DNA of 64,000 nucleotides from Hyalella azteca. Taxonomy: Eukaryota > Arthropoda > Malacostraca > Amphipoda > Hyalellidae. Shown here in pieces: positions 48,170 to 61,741 of this stretch. The DNA is taken from positions 1 to 64,000 of the forward strand of contig NW_025944932.1 in the NCBI RefSeq assembly GCF_000764305.2, in the 5' to 3' direction. The position numbers and the translations under genes were made by a program. The notes beneath the pieces are model-generated. The model saw nothing but the letters and a program-made list of their open reading frames with translations, made no database searches and was not told the DNA's origin. Within the stretch, counting starts at the first letter, position 1. The number at the start of each line of letters is the position of its first letter.

Positions 48170-50100
48170 AATCCACGCCACCCGCGGCATTCTAAGCTAT
48201 GGAAGGGCTAACCCCACCTTAGCAATTTTCCTGCAACTCTAAATTGGTGCATCGAAATATTCAATACTTTGCTCCAGGGTGTCGTTTAAGGTTATGCTCG
48301 TCCATTAGAAGTCGTTATTCATTCATTCGTAATTCGCCACAAATAGCATGACACTTGAATGCAGTTGAGTTTATTAATTTTTCCGGGATCGCCGGTATTT
48401 AAATTCTGATTTTAGGCAAAGGCATCATTTAATTCCTATTTTTTTCTGTTCGGTTAAAGTGGATCAGTTCAATAGACTTAATTTTCACTGAGCGTGTAAT
48501 TAATAACAAAAGAATAAAACTATTTATGTATGCATTTATGAATTTAAATAACTTCATATTCAAACTCCCGGCACCGCTTGAACTGCAGCATTTAATGTAC
48601 ACGATAGCTTATCATGTGAACGACTATACAGCCTCCTTATCGTGAAACGATCGATATACAAAACACGGCAGAACTCCGGTACGGGTAGTTACCTCCTCCA
48701 AAAAATCCTTTATGCAAGATGATATCTTTAAGAACACACTTACTTTTCGTTGCATAATCAGGGGCGCTTCTATCTCTGTATCGAACAATTGAAAGTTTGA
48801 CACCTTTATTTGCATTGAAGTGCAAAAACGTCAAAAAGAATACTCGTATATGATCTAAATATCGCTGTAAATTTTTTCTATAAATAAATTTTCCGAATTC
48901 GCACAGTTTACGTCAATTGATTTTTGAAATAAAGGCGAAATTTAATTTTTCATTTCGACATTTTACGAATTGTAAGGTACAATAATTCTTTTATTTCTTA
49001 AGAGAAAAACCAAAAACGCTCCGTAGCTATCGTTCAAATCAGTGCCGAAGCAAAGTTGCTTATTTCAGTCCGTTTTGCAATTAGGAAAATTACACGCATT
49101 AAATTATATAAGTTACCTAGCAAATGCAACAATGTCAAAAATTAACTGTTTAAATCGAACGTTATACGTGCCATTCATCAATCGGTCCCTCTCCTCCAAT
49201 AGCTCGAGGTTCATCGTACAAAGCGCGGGACGATCGCCTTATTCGAGTTTGGCTCAGCGATTGAATTAAATGCAACTAGACTTAATTTCCATAATTCTCT
49301 GGGAACACTTGGGTCCAAATTTCCATTTTATTGACATGGAAATTTGGAATAAAATTTCTGTCTTTTTGACGGAGAAATTTGGTTCTGAATTTACATTTTA
49401 TTGACATAGAAGATCGGTTCTTCGCTCGACGCTGGAATTTAGTGCTCGTCCTTATATCAACGATATAATTTGAGTTCTTAAGTCACTCTTTGACTATAAA
49501 TTGAGCATCGTTTACAGTTATTCTTTGAACTTCTATGTAATCATTTAAATGATTCAATGCTTTATTTATGAGATCATATAATTTACACTATATCACTATA
49601 AACTTTTGAAAAGTTTATGACGAGGATCTTGAATCATTCGTCATCTGGCTACCTTAGCGAGACCTTAAAAATTATTGTTTCAAATTATTGGAAGACGGAC
49701 ATCAAGGCTTTTTATTAAACATGCCAGCTTTTGACTAATTTTGTTTTTCAATTCATTGCTGAACTGACTTAGAACATTGCTTAAAATGACTGATTAAAAA
49801 AATTTCTTTATCATGAATATGATTCTTCATTCCTCCTCCGAAGTGATGAAATACGAAATCAAAATGTATAAACGTAAAACTTCAAAATATGAAACGAAAT
49901 GTAAAACTTCACTACATTTAGTCAAAATTATGGGTTTCCCTCAAAAAAGTGCAACAGTAATCAAGTTATAACATCCTTCCAAAATCACTAAGCACCTGTT
50001 CAATTCAGCCTTACCTCATGCAATGTGTTGGCAATACAAATAGTCATTACCTTCCGCCTCTCCTGGTTATTAACATCGTAAGGTCACAACAATTTAACTA
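48170..50100. other. No recognisable gene; one 12-bp hairpin
   Basis: CCAAATTTCCAT (49315–49326) pairs with ATGGAAATTTGG (49336–49347). Otherwise AT-rich sequence without a supported feature. Confidence 0.5.
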
Positions 50101-50102
50101 AA

Positions 50103-50240
50103 GGCCCTGGTACGCTCTATCCCCCTACCTTTAACGCAATATTAGAGGCAATCCCGGCTCGCAATAACGCCGATCTGTCGTGTCTGATTCGCACAGAGCC
50201 TCTGAGAGCGGCAATTAGTACAGGCTCATATGCCAGGGCC
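50103..50240. mobile_element. Possible short MITE with 10-bp inverted ends
   Basis: GGCCCTGGTA at the left and TGCCAGGGCC at the right are inverted repeats with one mismatch, bounding a 138-bp GC-rich island in AT-rich DNA. No target duplication was identified. Confidence 0.35.
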
Positions 50241-50304
50241 CGAGATCGATGGTGGCGGGATTAAGTTGTTGCTGTTGTTCCTTGACGCAATTATTGGGGA
50301 GCGG

Positions 50305-50640
50305 CGGTCCCTCCTGACGGTCGAGCAGTTCCCTCCTGACGGTCGAAAAACTCCCTCCTATCGGTCGTAATGCTCCCTCCTGACGATCGAGAGTGCTCTT
50401 GACAGGGAGTGCTCATGACAATCTGAGCACTCCCTCCTAACGGTCGTAATGCTCCCTCCTGACGGCCGAGAGTGCTCTTGACAGGGAGTGCTCTTGACAG
50501 GGAGTGCTCATGACAATCTGAGAACTCCCTCCTGACGGTCGAGAGTGCTCTTGACAGAGAGTGCTCTTGACAGGGAGTGCTCATGACAATCTGAGCACTC
50601 CCTCCTGACGGTCTTAATGCTCCCTCCTGACGGCCAAGGT
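50305..50640. repeat. Composite tandem repeat of two short modules
   Basis: Module one is CTCCCTCCTGACGGTCG. Module two is GAGTGCTCTTGACAGG with a GAGTGCTCATGACAATCTGA variant. They alternate irregularly about 10–12 times. The minus-strand open frame through it is repetitive. Confidence 0.9.
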
Positions 50641-50644
50641 GTCT

Positions 50645-52050
50645 GGTGTCAGGATTGTTAGGCAAAGCTGGCGACGTCTTGGAGACAACAGTATTGACTG
50701 AGACGAAAATTATTGATCTTTGGTCGCATATGTTTGGGATATGTATATGTGACCCACATTAATAATAGTGCATAAGAAAACCCGTTGGTGCAAACTTTTT
50801 GAACCCCCTCATACAGATGGCGCACGAACATATCTGTTATCGCATATTCGTGCGCCATCTGTATCGCATTTCGAACATGACCTACGAGACATATGACGTT
50901 AAATCAACGTTGAGTTAAACGTTTTTGCTCGAGCAAACGTCTAATCAACGCAGTTTCAACGTTTTCTGCATAGTGCATAAAGAAGGTGTGCATAAATGCA
51001 CGAAAAATGAGATGTTGAAAGAGTATAATTAAGTAAGCGAAAAATAATATAAAGTAGATATGGAAAGAAAGTTCTTGGCTGAATGAAGTGAAGAAAGTAT
51101 TTCCCGGAAAATAATTAAAGTATCAAGGCGCACGAATAATGACAAGGTCTCAAAAACTCAAACACACAAATCGCATCTGCATTAAACTTATTAATTTTCT
51201 GTGCAAATACTGGTATGTGGATTTCGTTGGTAAATCGTATCAGAAAATCGATTGCTAGGATTATTATGGATTTAGGATTATCGAAAATCGATTGTTAGGA
51301 CACTCGTACCATTTATAAGAACAGATAATCGATCTGGTATATTGGAAGCAAGCGGCGGATAACTTGCAACTTGCATAAAGAACGACGCCTAGCTGTGGCA
51401 GGGCATCGGTTTATGATAGGGAAACAACATAGGAACGGGAAAACATTCTTTCCCATGCAGAATATTGTCCAGAAAGTGTTCTTTTCAGAACTCAGATTCC
51501 AATTTCCTTCGAAAAGCAGCCCATCGTTCATCAATGCCGAATCCGATGAAAACAAACTTCGTCAATTTGCATCCAGGCGTTGGGTATCTTCATCGAAAGA
51601 TCTCCAAAAAAATTATTGTTGCTGTAGCCGTCGTTTCTGCATCTTGAAATTTTCCATGTTCACAGGAATTTGTACAATTATCAATTGCACATTCGACTTC
51701 TACTTTTCCTATATCATTTTTGTAGACCTAAATACTGAAGCCTGCAGTACCCGAGCTAATCTGTTCGTTTGATTTGTCTTTCTGAGTTGATTTATTATCT
51801 TGGTTTATTAATATTGATTATCTTGCCGATTGATCTCTCATTATTATTTCAAATTTTATATACTTATTTTACTTTTTTATATATTCATCAGATATATTTT
51901 TGTCATCTTTTTCTATAAATAGTGCGTTATGGAATATTAGTTTTTATCCTGCCATGAAGGAGAGTTATAGGATATCACAGTAACAGTTCCTAAAGGACTT
52001 GAACACGAAAATGTCCTTTGCAGTTACGGATAAACACTGTATAAGATAGA
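50645..52050. other. No recognisable gene
   Basis: The interval contains a 14-bp inverted repeat pair (ATGGCGCACGAACA and TGCGCCATCTGTAT surroundings at 50815–50865) and open frames near 51371–51772 with no recognisable motif, normal AT-rich composition and no paired splice sites. Confidence 0.5.
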
Positions 52051-52052
52051 GT

Positions 52053-52102
52053 AAATTTGATTGCGCAATCGACACTGTAATGTCGATTGCGCAATCAAAT
52101 TT
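52053..52102. repeat. Perfect 22-bp hairpin, 6-nt loop
   Basis: The arms 52053–52074 and 52081–52102 are exactly complementary. Each contains the palindrome GATTGCGCAATC, and the loop is CTGTAA. This is the longest perfect hairpin seen in the window. Confidence 0.92.
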
Positions 52103-52194
52103 TCATCCGAATTACTTTAGGAGCGTTCGCCTCCAGCTGTGGAAAACAAGTTATAAAATTTTGCTGGAGCTTACTTGCTTAAAATGCATATAAA

Positions 52195-52740
52195 GAGCAT
52201 ACAGCATCACACAGCATCACACAGCATCATACATTATTATGCAACATCACATAGCATCTTATAGCATCGTACATCATTATACAGCATCACACAGCAGAAT
52301 ACAACATCATATAGCACCATACATCATTACACAGCATCATTCAGCATCACTCTGCATCATTCAGCAGCACACAGTATCATTCAGCCTGATGAACAGCATC
52401 ACACGGCAGCATACAGTATCACACAGCATCAAATAGCATCATACAGCAGAATACAGCTTGATCATACAGCACCCACCATACAGCAGAATTAAGCATTATA
52501 AAGCAGAATACAGCATCATACATTATTAGACAGCATAATTCGGAAAAATAGAGCATATTGCAATATTATACAGCATCATACAGCATAATATAGCACCATA
52601 CAGCAAAATATAGCATCATACAGCAGAATACAGTATCATACAGCACCATAAACTGCATCACACAGCAGCATAAAGCAGCATATAGCATCACAAAGTATCT
52701 TGCAGCGTCATACCGCATCGTACAGCAACAAACAACATAT
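52195..52740. repeat. Degenerate ~10-bp satellite (CAGCATCATA-like)
   Basis: About 50 imperfect units of CAGCATCATA/CAGCATCACA, with occasional CAGAATA variants, continue over about 540 bp. Confidence 0.92.
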
Positions 52741-52749
52741 TACAAAATC

Positions 52750-55700
52750 GCCTGAATGGCAGATGGCGGAATGACGAACGAGTCTCGCAACGAAGATGTA
52801 AATGGGTTTGCGGAGCATTAAAATTTAACAAAAATGTTGCTATTGTTCAATGCAAAATTTTCCAATGCTGTACACATGTTTAGCGAGTTCTCATGGAAGC
52901 CCAACTGTCGAATTTTACCAGTATAGATTTTTTCTATGATTTTTAGGGTGCTGCGGTCGTCAGAAGCGATCTTTTTCCAGTATGACATGCATATTAGTAT
53001 GTCATTTTTAACGCATTGATGGCCATTTAAAGTGAATTAACAGTTTACTTTTAAAATTTGAATTACCAATAATATATTTTTCATTTTCATCAACGTAATT
53101 AATATGGGAAATGTCCTCGTTTTATAATGAGCTAGCATTATCTGCTCTAAAATAAAATGTTGATTCCCGCAAAGGGCAAGAAATCGTTGTGCTCGTTTCT
53201 TTTCATAAATTCTTTGGTCAAATAATTTACTCTATGCAACCGAGACAGTAGTCGAAAAAAAGTGTGGTCAACCATCATAGAAATATTGGAAGCCGGAAAC
53301 TCAGAATTCCCTCCCATGGCATGAGCATCAACGATGGTTATGAATAATTTTTGCTAGTCAATAATTGGCTGAAATAATGCAGAGACGTCTGTGATTGGCG
53401 GGATCCGCGTGCAGAGAGTCTGTAATTGGTTAGGGGAGATTGCGGTACAGTACTTGTAAAATATTTCATGAAAAATAATAGACTTTCTTGGTTACATGTA
53501 GTCACTGGTTTCTAAAACATTCATTTTAAAAGTATAAACTTCTAGTACGTTGGCTTCGAAAACACACGGGCCAATTATTTTTTTCCGCCACGCCTTACTA
53601 CCGGTCTGTGCCATCAAATTAATGAATCTGTTTTCAAAATTTGAGCGAAAGGAAATTCACTTTTTGGAAGCGCTTCCGCCAGCGGATGTGCACGATTTCC
53701 TCGCTTAACGTTAACAAGATTTTAAAAATCTATGAATACGAAGCCACGTGCCCCGACAAAATATCATGGATTTTGTGACCTATTTAAGAAAATTGATTAA
53801 AGATAAACGAAATATATGAAATGATCTATGCTCTAGATATCATTAGACCGTCGTAAAATGTGCTATAATGATTAAAAAATTTCAATTTTTTCCTAATAAC
53901 TTTTGAAAACATGGATTAGGCACTTTGAAATTTGTACCCAACCTTTAGGCTTTTACTGTTCTACAGATTAAATGCAGTCACACTGCCAGATCAATTGTTG
54001 GATGCATTGACAGTTTCATAGATTGAACATAGACACGTACATTGCAGCTTCCAGTTTTGGGTTATACACAGTCAAGAAGGCACCTAGTCGCGGCTCAATA
54101 TATACCATATTGCTTGCGCTGGTAATGAGCTTGGTTTGTTTACCAGCGGTTTTGTTACCACTTATTGTGCTTGCCATTATTTTTGTAGGGCACCGCTGTC
54201 ATACATTTTTTTCTCACGTCATCAAATAGAGTTGCTTGGACAGCAAAGACAGCGTGGCAGCAAAGGGAATGATAATAACTGAAGTTAATATAATATGTTA
54301 CAAAGAAATAACTGTACAAACAAATAAAATAAAATAACTGTACAAAAAATATCCCTACATGGGATTCATTTATTCATGAAATTAGTTATTAATAAACTTT
54401 TGAATGACTCACCAAGCCGGTGCGATGTTGAACGCGATGTCGCTTCGTCCCCCAAGTTGCCGGCTGATCCAAAGTCAGGTCTGCTGAATCAGATGTCAAG
54501 ACCGGTGTTTCAACTACGTACGTCAGTGCGACGGCTATAAGTTCTTCCAATATGTCAACTGGTGGTATAGTCTACGTAACTGAAGAACGTTCTGTCAACG
54601 TGACACTTAAAAGCGTTGGCAAAACTTCCCACACTCTTAAATCTCGCAGCTGCAACAACTGACAATGGACGAGTTGACAGCTGCTTCACTCAACACGAAA
54701 ATCGACACGAAATATTACGTTTCAATTCACTATCAACACTGGAGTTTACAACTGCACACACAACCAACACTGAAGTCCAAGAAGGAACATTAGCTCTGAA
54801 CGAATTCTAACGGCTATTATGGATCGCCACTTCAGTCAACTTCAGGTCAGGAAGATCAGCTTGGAAAACGTGTTACCAGCACCACGTCAGCGGCACAAGG
54901 CAATATCACAAATGGCCAAGCCTTCTTGCAGCTGAGGATTTAACTTAGAGGCTTAATGGAAATCGTGCTTGGCTCAATGGAGGTCAAGCAATAACGGGAG
55001 TCCGTTAATTTGCATGAGGGAAATTTATTTCCTTTCGTCAAGTGACATTTTCATTCTATTTAGCACCCGCCAACACAAATGCATAATCAATTTAATATCA
55101 TTTTTTTAGTACTTGAGTTCTAAATGGGATGTTTATTCCAATTCTTGCGATGATGATGTCGTCCTGGACTTGAATTGTGGTGCAGAGGTCAATGTGCATG
55201 TAAGGCAACGTTGAGGTGTCCGGGACACAAGGCGGCGATTGATCGTCCGAAACACATGGCGTCAATTAATCGAGTGTTTTTGCTCACAGAGAATCCTATG
55301 TAAAGAAGATTCAAGGGAGAGAATCTTATACACATTCAGCTTATTCACTATAGATCGTAAGCTAGGACTTATTACTGGTCACGTTAGAATATTATTTCTA
55401 GACCGGGACTTCTAGGAGCTAATCTAGGATTCTGAGTGGTTAGGATGGTGGTGTAGGATAACTACAGAAAGGCACATGAACGATTCCATTTATATCTTTA
55501 ATTTAATCATATCTATAATTAGCTTTAACTGATTGTCAAGCTGCGTTATGCGAAGAATTTCTCTGCAATCAAAAGAACATTGTTAATGGACAGTATGTGT
55601 TTTCCAGTATAAATAATTATAACTAATATTGATTAATAAATAATAAGTTTAAGATCGTACAGCCGTAAAGAGTCTAGAGTGGATCATAAGCTGTCGATGC

Positions 55701-56368
55701 GTAAAAGTATCTCAGTTGATATTCGCATGCACGATAAAAAAATATATAGTATATAGCCTTACGAAAGTAAACTCAGCATAATCTCTAGATAAGGTCGATA
55801 ATGAGCTGCGTTGGAAATATCATCTTTAATGAAAAATTTTATCCCACACATAAAAGTTATTTTTTTCCTTTTGCATAAATCCGAAATAAATTTGCAATGC
55901 AAACCAACAAGTGATTTGAACACTCGCTGAGTGGAAACCTGAGTTTATACTCTTAAAGTTTACCTAGTTTTCACTTACACTATTAATTTTATGTTCAGTC
56001 AACAAACCTAAACTCCGAATTAAAATTTAAAAAGATACACAAAGGCTTCAATTTCATTCTAAATAAATTCATTTACATTATTTCACCTGAAGCTTGAATG
56101 GCGAAGTCCTAGCATATTATTACTCATAGTTATGTCTCAACTCTCATTCGAACTCTATCATGACAGCCACTCGAATTCTATTATTAAATCCCACTCGAAT
56201 TCTATTATTAAATCTCACTCAGACTCTATTATTAAATCGTAACGAACTCTATTCCTAACTCCCACTCGGACTAATCTTAACTCCAAGTTTGACACGAACT
56301 TGGCAGCTTCGTTAGTGAGGCTCATTACCAGTCAAATTAGATTGTTCTCGCAGCTGCAGACGAGGCTG
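52750..56368. other. No recognisable gene
   Basis: AT-rich sequence. A short plus-strand frame at 54023–54229 contains a hydrophobic run (L-L-A-L-V-M-S-L-V-C-L) but no supporting features. A loose repeat of CACTCGAATTCTATTATTAA lies near 56165–56260. Confidence 0.5.
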
Positions 56369-56369
56369 C

Positions 56370-56870
56370 AAAGATTCCTTGTGAGGATTTCGAAGATTCC
56401 TTGTGAGGGATGCGAAGATTCCTTGTGAGGGATACGAAGATTCCTTGTGAGGGATACGAAGATTCCTAGTGAGGGATACAAAGATTCCTTGTGAGGATTG
56501 CGAAGATTCCTTGTGAGGGATTCGAAGATTCTTAGTGAGGGATGCGAAGATTCCTATAGTGAGGGATACGAAGATTCCTTGTGAGGGATACGAATATTCC
56601 TTGTGAGGGATACGAAGATTCCTTGTGAGGGGTACGAAGATTCCTTGTGAGGGATACGAAGATTCCTTGTGAGGGATACGAAGATTCCTTGTGAGGATAA
56701 GAAGATTCCTAGTGAGGGATACGAAGATTCCTTGTGAGGGATACGGAGATTCCTTGTGAGGGATACGAAGATTGCTTGTGAGGGATACGAAGATTCCTTG
56801 TGAGGGATACGAAGATTCCTAGTGAGGGATACGAAGATTCCTAGTGAGGGATACGAAGATTCCTTGTGAG
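56370..56870. repeat. Minisatellite, 22-bp unit, about 23 copies
   Basis: The unit is GAAGATTCCTTGTGAGGGAT plus AC, very homogeneous in the middle. The minus-strand open frame of 113 codons is a repeat artefact. Confidence 0.97.
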
Positions 56871-56879
56871 GACCCCAGT

Positions 56880-58610
56880 CGAGAGTTCTATTCAATCAGG
56901 CGAGCGCCCGCCTCACTGCGCGCTCAAACTTACTGCGAATTCGATCGACATGCAACTAAAAATAAGTAAGTAAATCTCAGTTTAGTTTCTGAACGTAGCC
57001 GTTATGTTTTTTTCTTTATTACAAATCTTACGTTATGTTGGAAAATCAATGATTGACTGTAAATCCTACTGGATAAAATGTTCTATAAAAACGAATATTC
57101 AAACAACTACAAGGAAGTTAATTGCAAATGTTATCATCAAGCAAAAAAAAAATTCTTACTACTATTGAATGATTTTTTTTAATTACGAACTGATTTATGA
57201 CTTATTGTTTTATGTATATTAGTGTCAGCTGAAAATTAGTAATGGGAAGGAACAAAAGATATATATAATAAGACGTGTTCACTTTGGCGGTAATTTTATA
57301 TTATGTGAAATATGCAGAGAAAATGGCAGAAAAGGATTCTTCGTAACGGAGTGGGAAGTGGTAGAATGATTGTCAGAGAATACCGTCCGGTGGCTTTTCC
57401 GGCAAGGTGATCGAAAAAGAATACGGGTATACAAAGCACCAGCAACGTCGACACATCAGTACTGACTCTACGGTAGTGACTTCGAGCGCTGTGATCACCA
57501 TTCTGAACTCTGGGTGTTCACAACCCGGCAGGGGCCTATTGGTTTCAACCCGGAATATGCTCACCGGTGAAAATGTAGGGATTTGAAGGAGAGCAAGGGA
57601 AGTCGAGGCAGACATTGCAGTTGTGTATTGTTAGACATTGGTCTTGGATGGAAACTTGAGGTCGCCAATGTTAGACAATTACCTTTCTTAGCCATACACC
57701 TTACTTAGCTCTATTTTTTAGGACGCCAGGGTGGGACGATGACTTTTTTCAGTTTTAGGTTTACCAATTGTGGACTATAAGCATATCAACTCCGTGGTCA
57801 TCAGGTAACCTATTGTATATGAGTCTCATACAAGTTTATGCAGCAACAATTTTAAAAACAATGTGGAAGCCGAAAACAACGATCATGACAAAGGCATAAA
57901 TATAATCACGACATGAAGGCAATCATGGCATCAGCTATACGCAAACCACGCAGTTCCGTTTAAAGTGGAAGGTCATAGAGCGTAAGAGCATTAGGCTTAT
58001 TGCAGGACTAAAAATTTCCCTGTAAACATATAACTCAAAATGCTTTGAATTACCCGACGCTAAACTGTTAGAGCATTCAACTCTAATTGAGGGCGAGCAT
58101 TCAGACCTTTGAAAATCCCTCAAAGAGTTCCAGTCCAATTGCAGGATATTTTTAGCCTGGAAAGTCACTAAAATGGTTTAACCCAAATTGCAGCTTGTAA
58201 ACAGCCTCAAAAAGTCACTCAAAAACTACTCTCATGTCGATTTTGCAAGGATTGCATGAACATCTATTGACCAAATTTTCGAAATAACTATATTTTTTTC
58301 AAAAAGGTTAAACTTAGGTAAAACTTCTTTAAAATTTTATTTACAACTATTTGAAACGCTGTTCAAATCCATTCAGAAATAATTCACAACGTCTAATCCT
58401 ACTTCAATCATATGCATTCATTCAGCGGCCAGGCGGATCGCGGTTTTTCTCAAACGGTTTTTGAGGCTTTCCCTCCAGCGAAGCCGAAGTCTGGCATCGC
58501 TGGACGGCAAAAATCCAGATTATCTTCAGTCAGCGTCGTCCCTGTCGCTATCTTTTGTGCTCATTCGTACGTCGGATTATCTTCGTTACTCTGTACGGTT
58601 AATGATGATG
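56880..58610. other. No recognisable gene; fragment of the 59–60-kb repeat
   Basis: 58240–58350 matches, with divergence, the start of the duplicated block at 59680 and 60400 (GATTGCATGAACATCTATTG). The open frames at 57373–57615 and 58412–58654 have no motif I recognise. Confidence 0.5.
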
Positions 58611-58673
58611 GGACTAACGCACCGCCCGTCTATATATTAGAGTCTAATATATAGACGGGTGGGGCGTTAGTCC
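58611..58673. repeat. 31-bp-arm inverted repeat, 1-nt centre
   Basis: Arms 58611–58641 and 58643–58673 are complementary at 29 of 31 positions around a single G. The arm core is CGTCTATATATTAGA. Confidence 0.92.
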
Positions 58674-58812
58674 GTCTAATAATTAGACGGACTAGTCCGG
58701 ACGGTGCGTTAGTCGTCTAATAATTAGACGGACTAGTCCGGGCGGTGCGTTAGTCGTCTAATAATTAGACGGACTAGTCCGGGCGGTGCGTTAGTCGTCT
58801 AATAATTAGACG
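58655..58812. repeat. 41-bp tandem repeat made of two palindromes
   Basis: Each unit has GTCTAATAATTAGAC and GGACTAGTCC, joined by GGGCGGTGCGTTA. About 3.5 copies are present, directly after the inverted repeat that shares the GCGTTAGTC sequence. Confidence 0.93.
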
Positions 58813-59309
58813 ACTCCTCAACTGGGCCCAGAAGAGCTTGCTCTTCTCTTGTGAAGCTGTAAGTCGCTATTTTTCTTTGTGCCGTGTTTCAACGACTGCT
58901 TCTTGAAGAGCCTTAAAGATTGCCTTGCTATGTTTTCCAAAATTAATGACATCCATTTAGTTTCACATTGTCTTCAATTTAAATTTAGTGAAAATTTTCT
59001 CTCTCCCACTTAGTTGTTCATTTCCCAGGTTCTTTCTTCTAACTGATATTTGATTCTTAACTAATTTAAGTGATAATTGATTTAAGCGATTATTGATAAA
59101 CGATTAACTAATGGTCCAAACTTATTTAAATGATAATTGATTATCGATTCACTGATAGTTCAAGCTGATTAAAGTGCTAACCGATAAGTGATGATTGATT
59201 GATAATATCACATATTACATGGTCTCAACGAATTCAATTTCTAGGTTGGACAGTTTCCAGCTCGACAGTTTCTTTACGTGGGCAGCTTAACGGCTTACTT
59301 TTTCTTCTT

Positions 59310-60880
59310 CAATAAATTGCAAAAAAATAATTAAATACATGCTTTATCGTTGTATATTCTTCTCTTCGTCATGATATTAACTTCGTTAATTTTTTCATAT
59401 TTTTACCTTTGAAATGGTTGTCCACTTTCCCATTAATTGAAAGCCCCTCCCCACAGAAAAACATGATATTTACGATATTTTCGCTTTGTTCGCTGAATTA
59501 ATTGTGTTATGTCGAGATTATTTGAATGGTGACATAATTCTATAACGACTGCGTTAATTATTTGTTAATAAATTTATGAAACGAAACAAGTGTAGGTTCT
59601 TCGTTCTTTAATAAAAGTGCACGACGGTCGTCAGAGTATCAGGCGACAGCAAGGCAAAAGTTTCACTGCTGCGTGTGGATTGCATGAACATCAATTGACC
59701 CAGTTTTCGAAATAAGTACATATTTTCAAAAAGTTAAAACTTATTTATAAGTTCTTTAAAATTTTACTGACAACTATTTGAGACATTGACAGACGAGCGT
59801 CAGCCATTCTTCATGAACCTCGACTTCTGCAGCAATAAAACTGCCACAGCCTACAGCACAGAAGCCGCATTTAGTGTGAAAGTGAGTGCATGGAAATGTT
59901 AGAGTACGTAAAGAAATTTAATGGTATATAGTAGTATACATAGGTGTATATGTATCATATATAAGTATATTGCTATAGCAAAGCACTAGTACTATCCTAG
60001 CTCAAGCAATAAATTGGTCGAGACAATGCATGCTGTAGAAATTCAGTTGCTATTTCAGTTGCTATTTCAGTTGCTATGATATAGCTATACAAATGCAGTT
60101 GTCGCGGCATAGACAAAACGATAAGGTTTTTCGTGGCATGTGTAAAACTACAAAAAAATTATTACATACATGCTTTACCGTTCTGTATTCTTCTCCTCGC
60201 CATGGTATTAACTTTGTAGAATTGGTTCATATATTTACTTTCAAATAATGGTCCACTTTCCCATTAATTGAAAGCCCCCCCCCCCCAAAAAAAAATATAT
60301 TCCCGATATTTTTACTCTGTCTGCTGAATAAATTGTGTTATGTTGAGATTATTTGAATGATGACATAATTCTTTAACGACTGAGTTAATTGTGGATTGAG
60401 TGTGGATTGCATGAACATCTATTGACCCAGTTCTCGAAATAAGTATATATTTTCAAAAAGGTAAAACTTATTTATAAGTTCTTTAAGATTTTACTGATAA
60501 CTATTTGAGACATTGACAGACGAGCGTCAGCCATTCTTCATGAACCTTGACTTCTGCAGCAATAAAACTGCCACAGCCTACAGCACGGAAGCGGCATTCA
60601 GTGCGCCAGTGAGTGCGTGGAAATGTAAGAATACCTAAATAAATATAATGGTATATAGTGGTATACATAAGTGTATATGCATCATATATAAGTATAAACT
60701 ATAGCAAAGCACTATTTCTATCCTAGCTCAGGCTATAAATTGGTCGAGACAATGTTGTAGAAATTCAGTTGCTATGATATAGCTACACGAATGCAGTTGT
60801 CGCGGCATAGACAAACGATAATGTTTTTCGTGGCATATGTAAAGCTTTACAATAATTTGCTAGGACATACCCAGAACAAA
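59310..60880. repeat. Tandem duplication, ~750–840-bp unit, two copies
   Basis: 59310–60145 and 60150–60880 share, in the same order, CCACTTTCCCATTAATTGAA, a GATTGCATGAACATC block, GACAGACGAGCGTCAGCCAT, an ATGGTATATAG segment and TAAATTGGTCGAGACAATG. Identity is roughly 85–90% by eye. No coding capacity was recognised. Confidence 0.85.
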
Positions 60881-60884
60881 GTTG

Positions 60885-61680
60885 GGGAGTAGCTCAAGCA
60901 ATTCAGCAAATGAGGCATAACTATAAAAATACAGTTGTTATAATGCATGTCTAAAGCAACATAATGACTGGGGCATAGCTATATAGCATTGCAATTATTA
61001 GGGCAACAGTATAGTTTATGGATTATAGCTATTGCAATATAGGTGTTGTGGCATAGCTACAGTAATTCAGTTGTTGTGGGCATAACTTGAGCCATGCAGT
61101 TGCTTGGGCATCGGAGCCCAGATTTTAATTAATTAATAACTAAAACATGGCAATTATTCGAGCACAGCTAAAGCGATACAGTTTTAAAGTTATCGCTTTT
61201 AAACCTATATTTCACAAACTAAGTCGCTAACTCTTTAACGTTGCCATCCAAAGATGCCAAATCAATTTGTTATATGATGCCCCAGTTTTTTTTTTTTTTT
61301 GTAACAATTAATGCTCAAGTTTCTCTCAAATTTAGTTACTTGGCTTGAACCAAATAAAAAAGTTTTGGACACGCGCCAAAGTTTTGCAGAAGTTGCCAAA
61401 GTTCTACGACTCTTAACTCTAAATTGGTAAAATTTAGAGCAATCAAGTTTGGAAACTTGATCAACCAAAGTTTTGCAGTGAATAACCCAACTTTATGTAA
61501 AGTTAAGTACTTAGTAGTTTCAGTGCCCAGTTGATTCTTTTAAGTTCTGCCAATTTAGGCACCAAAGTTTTATTACTTGAACCACTCAAGTTTTCCCAGT
61601 TGAGTATCAAAGTTTTACCGCTAGTAATATCCAAGTTTCATGCCACGATGAACTCAAGTTTCAAGTCATTGTTGGCATGA
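60885..61680. repeat. Degenerate repeats (GCATAGCTATA- and CAAGTTT-type)
   Basis: 60885–61130 holds irregular copies of a roughly 35-bp motif with GGGCATAGCTA and ATTCAGTTGTTGTG. 61300–61670 holds looser repetition of CCAAAGTTTT and ACTCAAGTTT elements. Confidence 0.6.
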
Positions 61681-61741
61681 AGAGTTTCAGGCGACGCCCT
61701 AGCTCCGGTCGTCTTTAAAAGCTCTTTTTCCTGGCAGCGTT

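Noticed and set aside
51371..51772. 133-codon plus-strand frame
   Set aside because: AT-rich composition like the introns, no recognised motif and no convincing splice sites. An overlapping frame on the other strand is equally open.
54023..54229. Short frame with a hydrophobic membrane-like segment
   Set aside because: One hydrophobic run is expected by chance in T-rich DNA; no homology or supporting signals.
57373..57615. 80-codon minus-strand frame in slightly GC-richer DNA
   Set aside because: It vaguely resembles repetitive C-terminal peptides often mispredicted in arthropod genomes, but I cannot support a gene or a named repeat.
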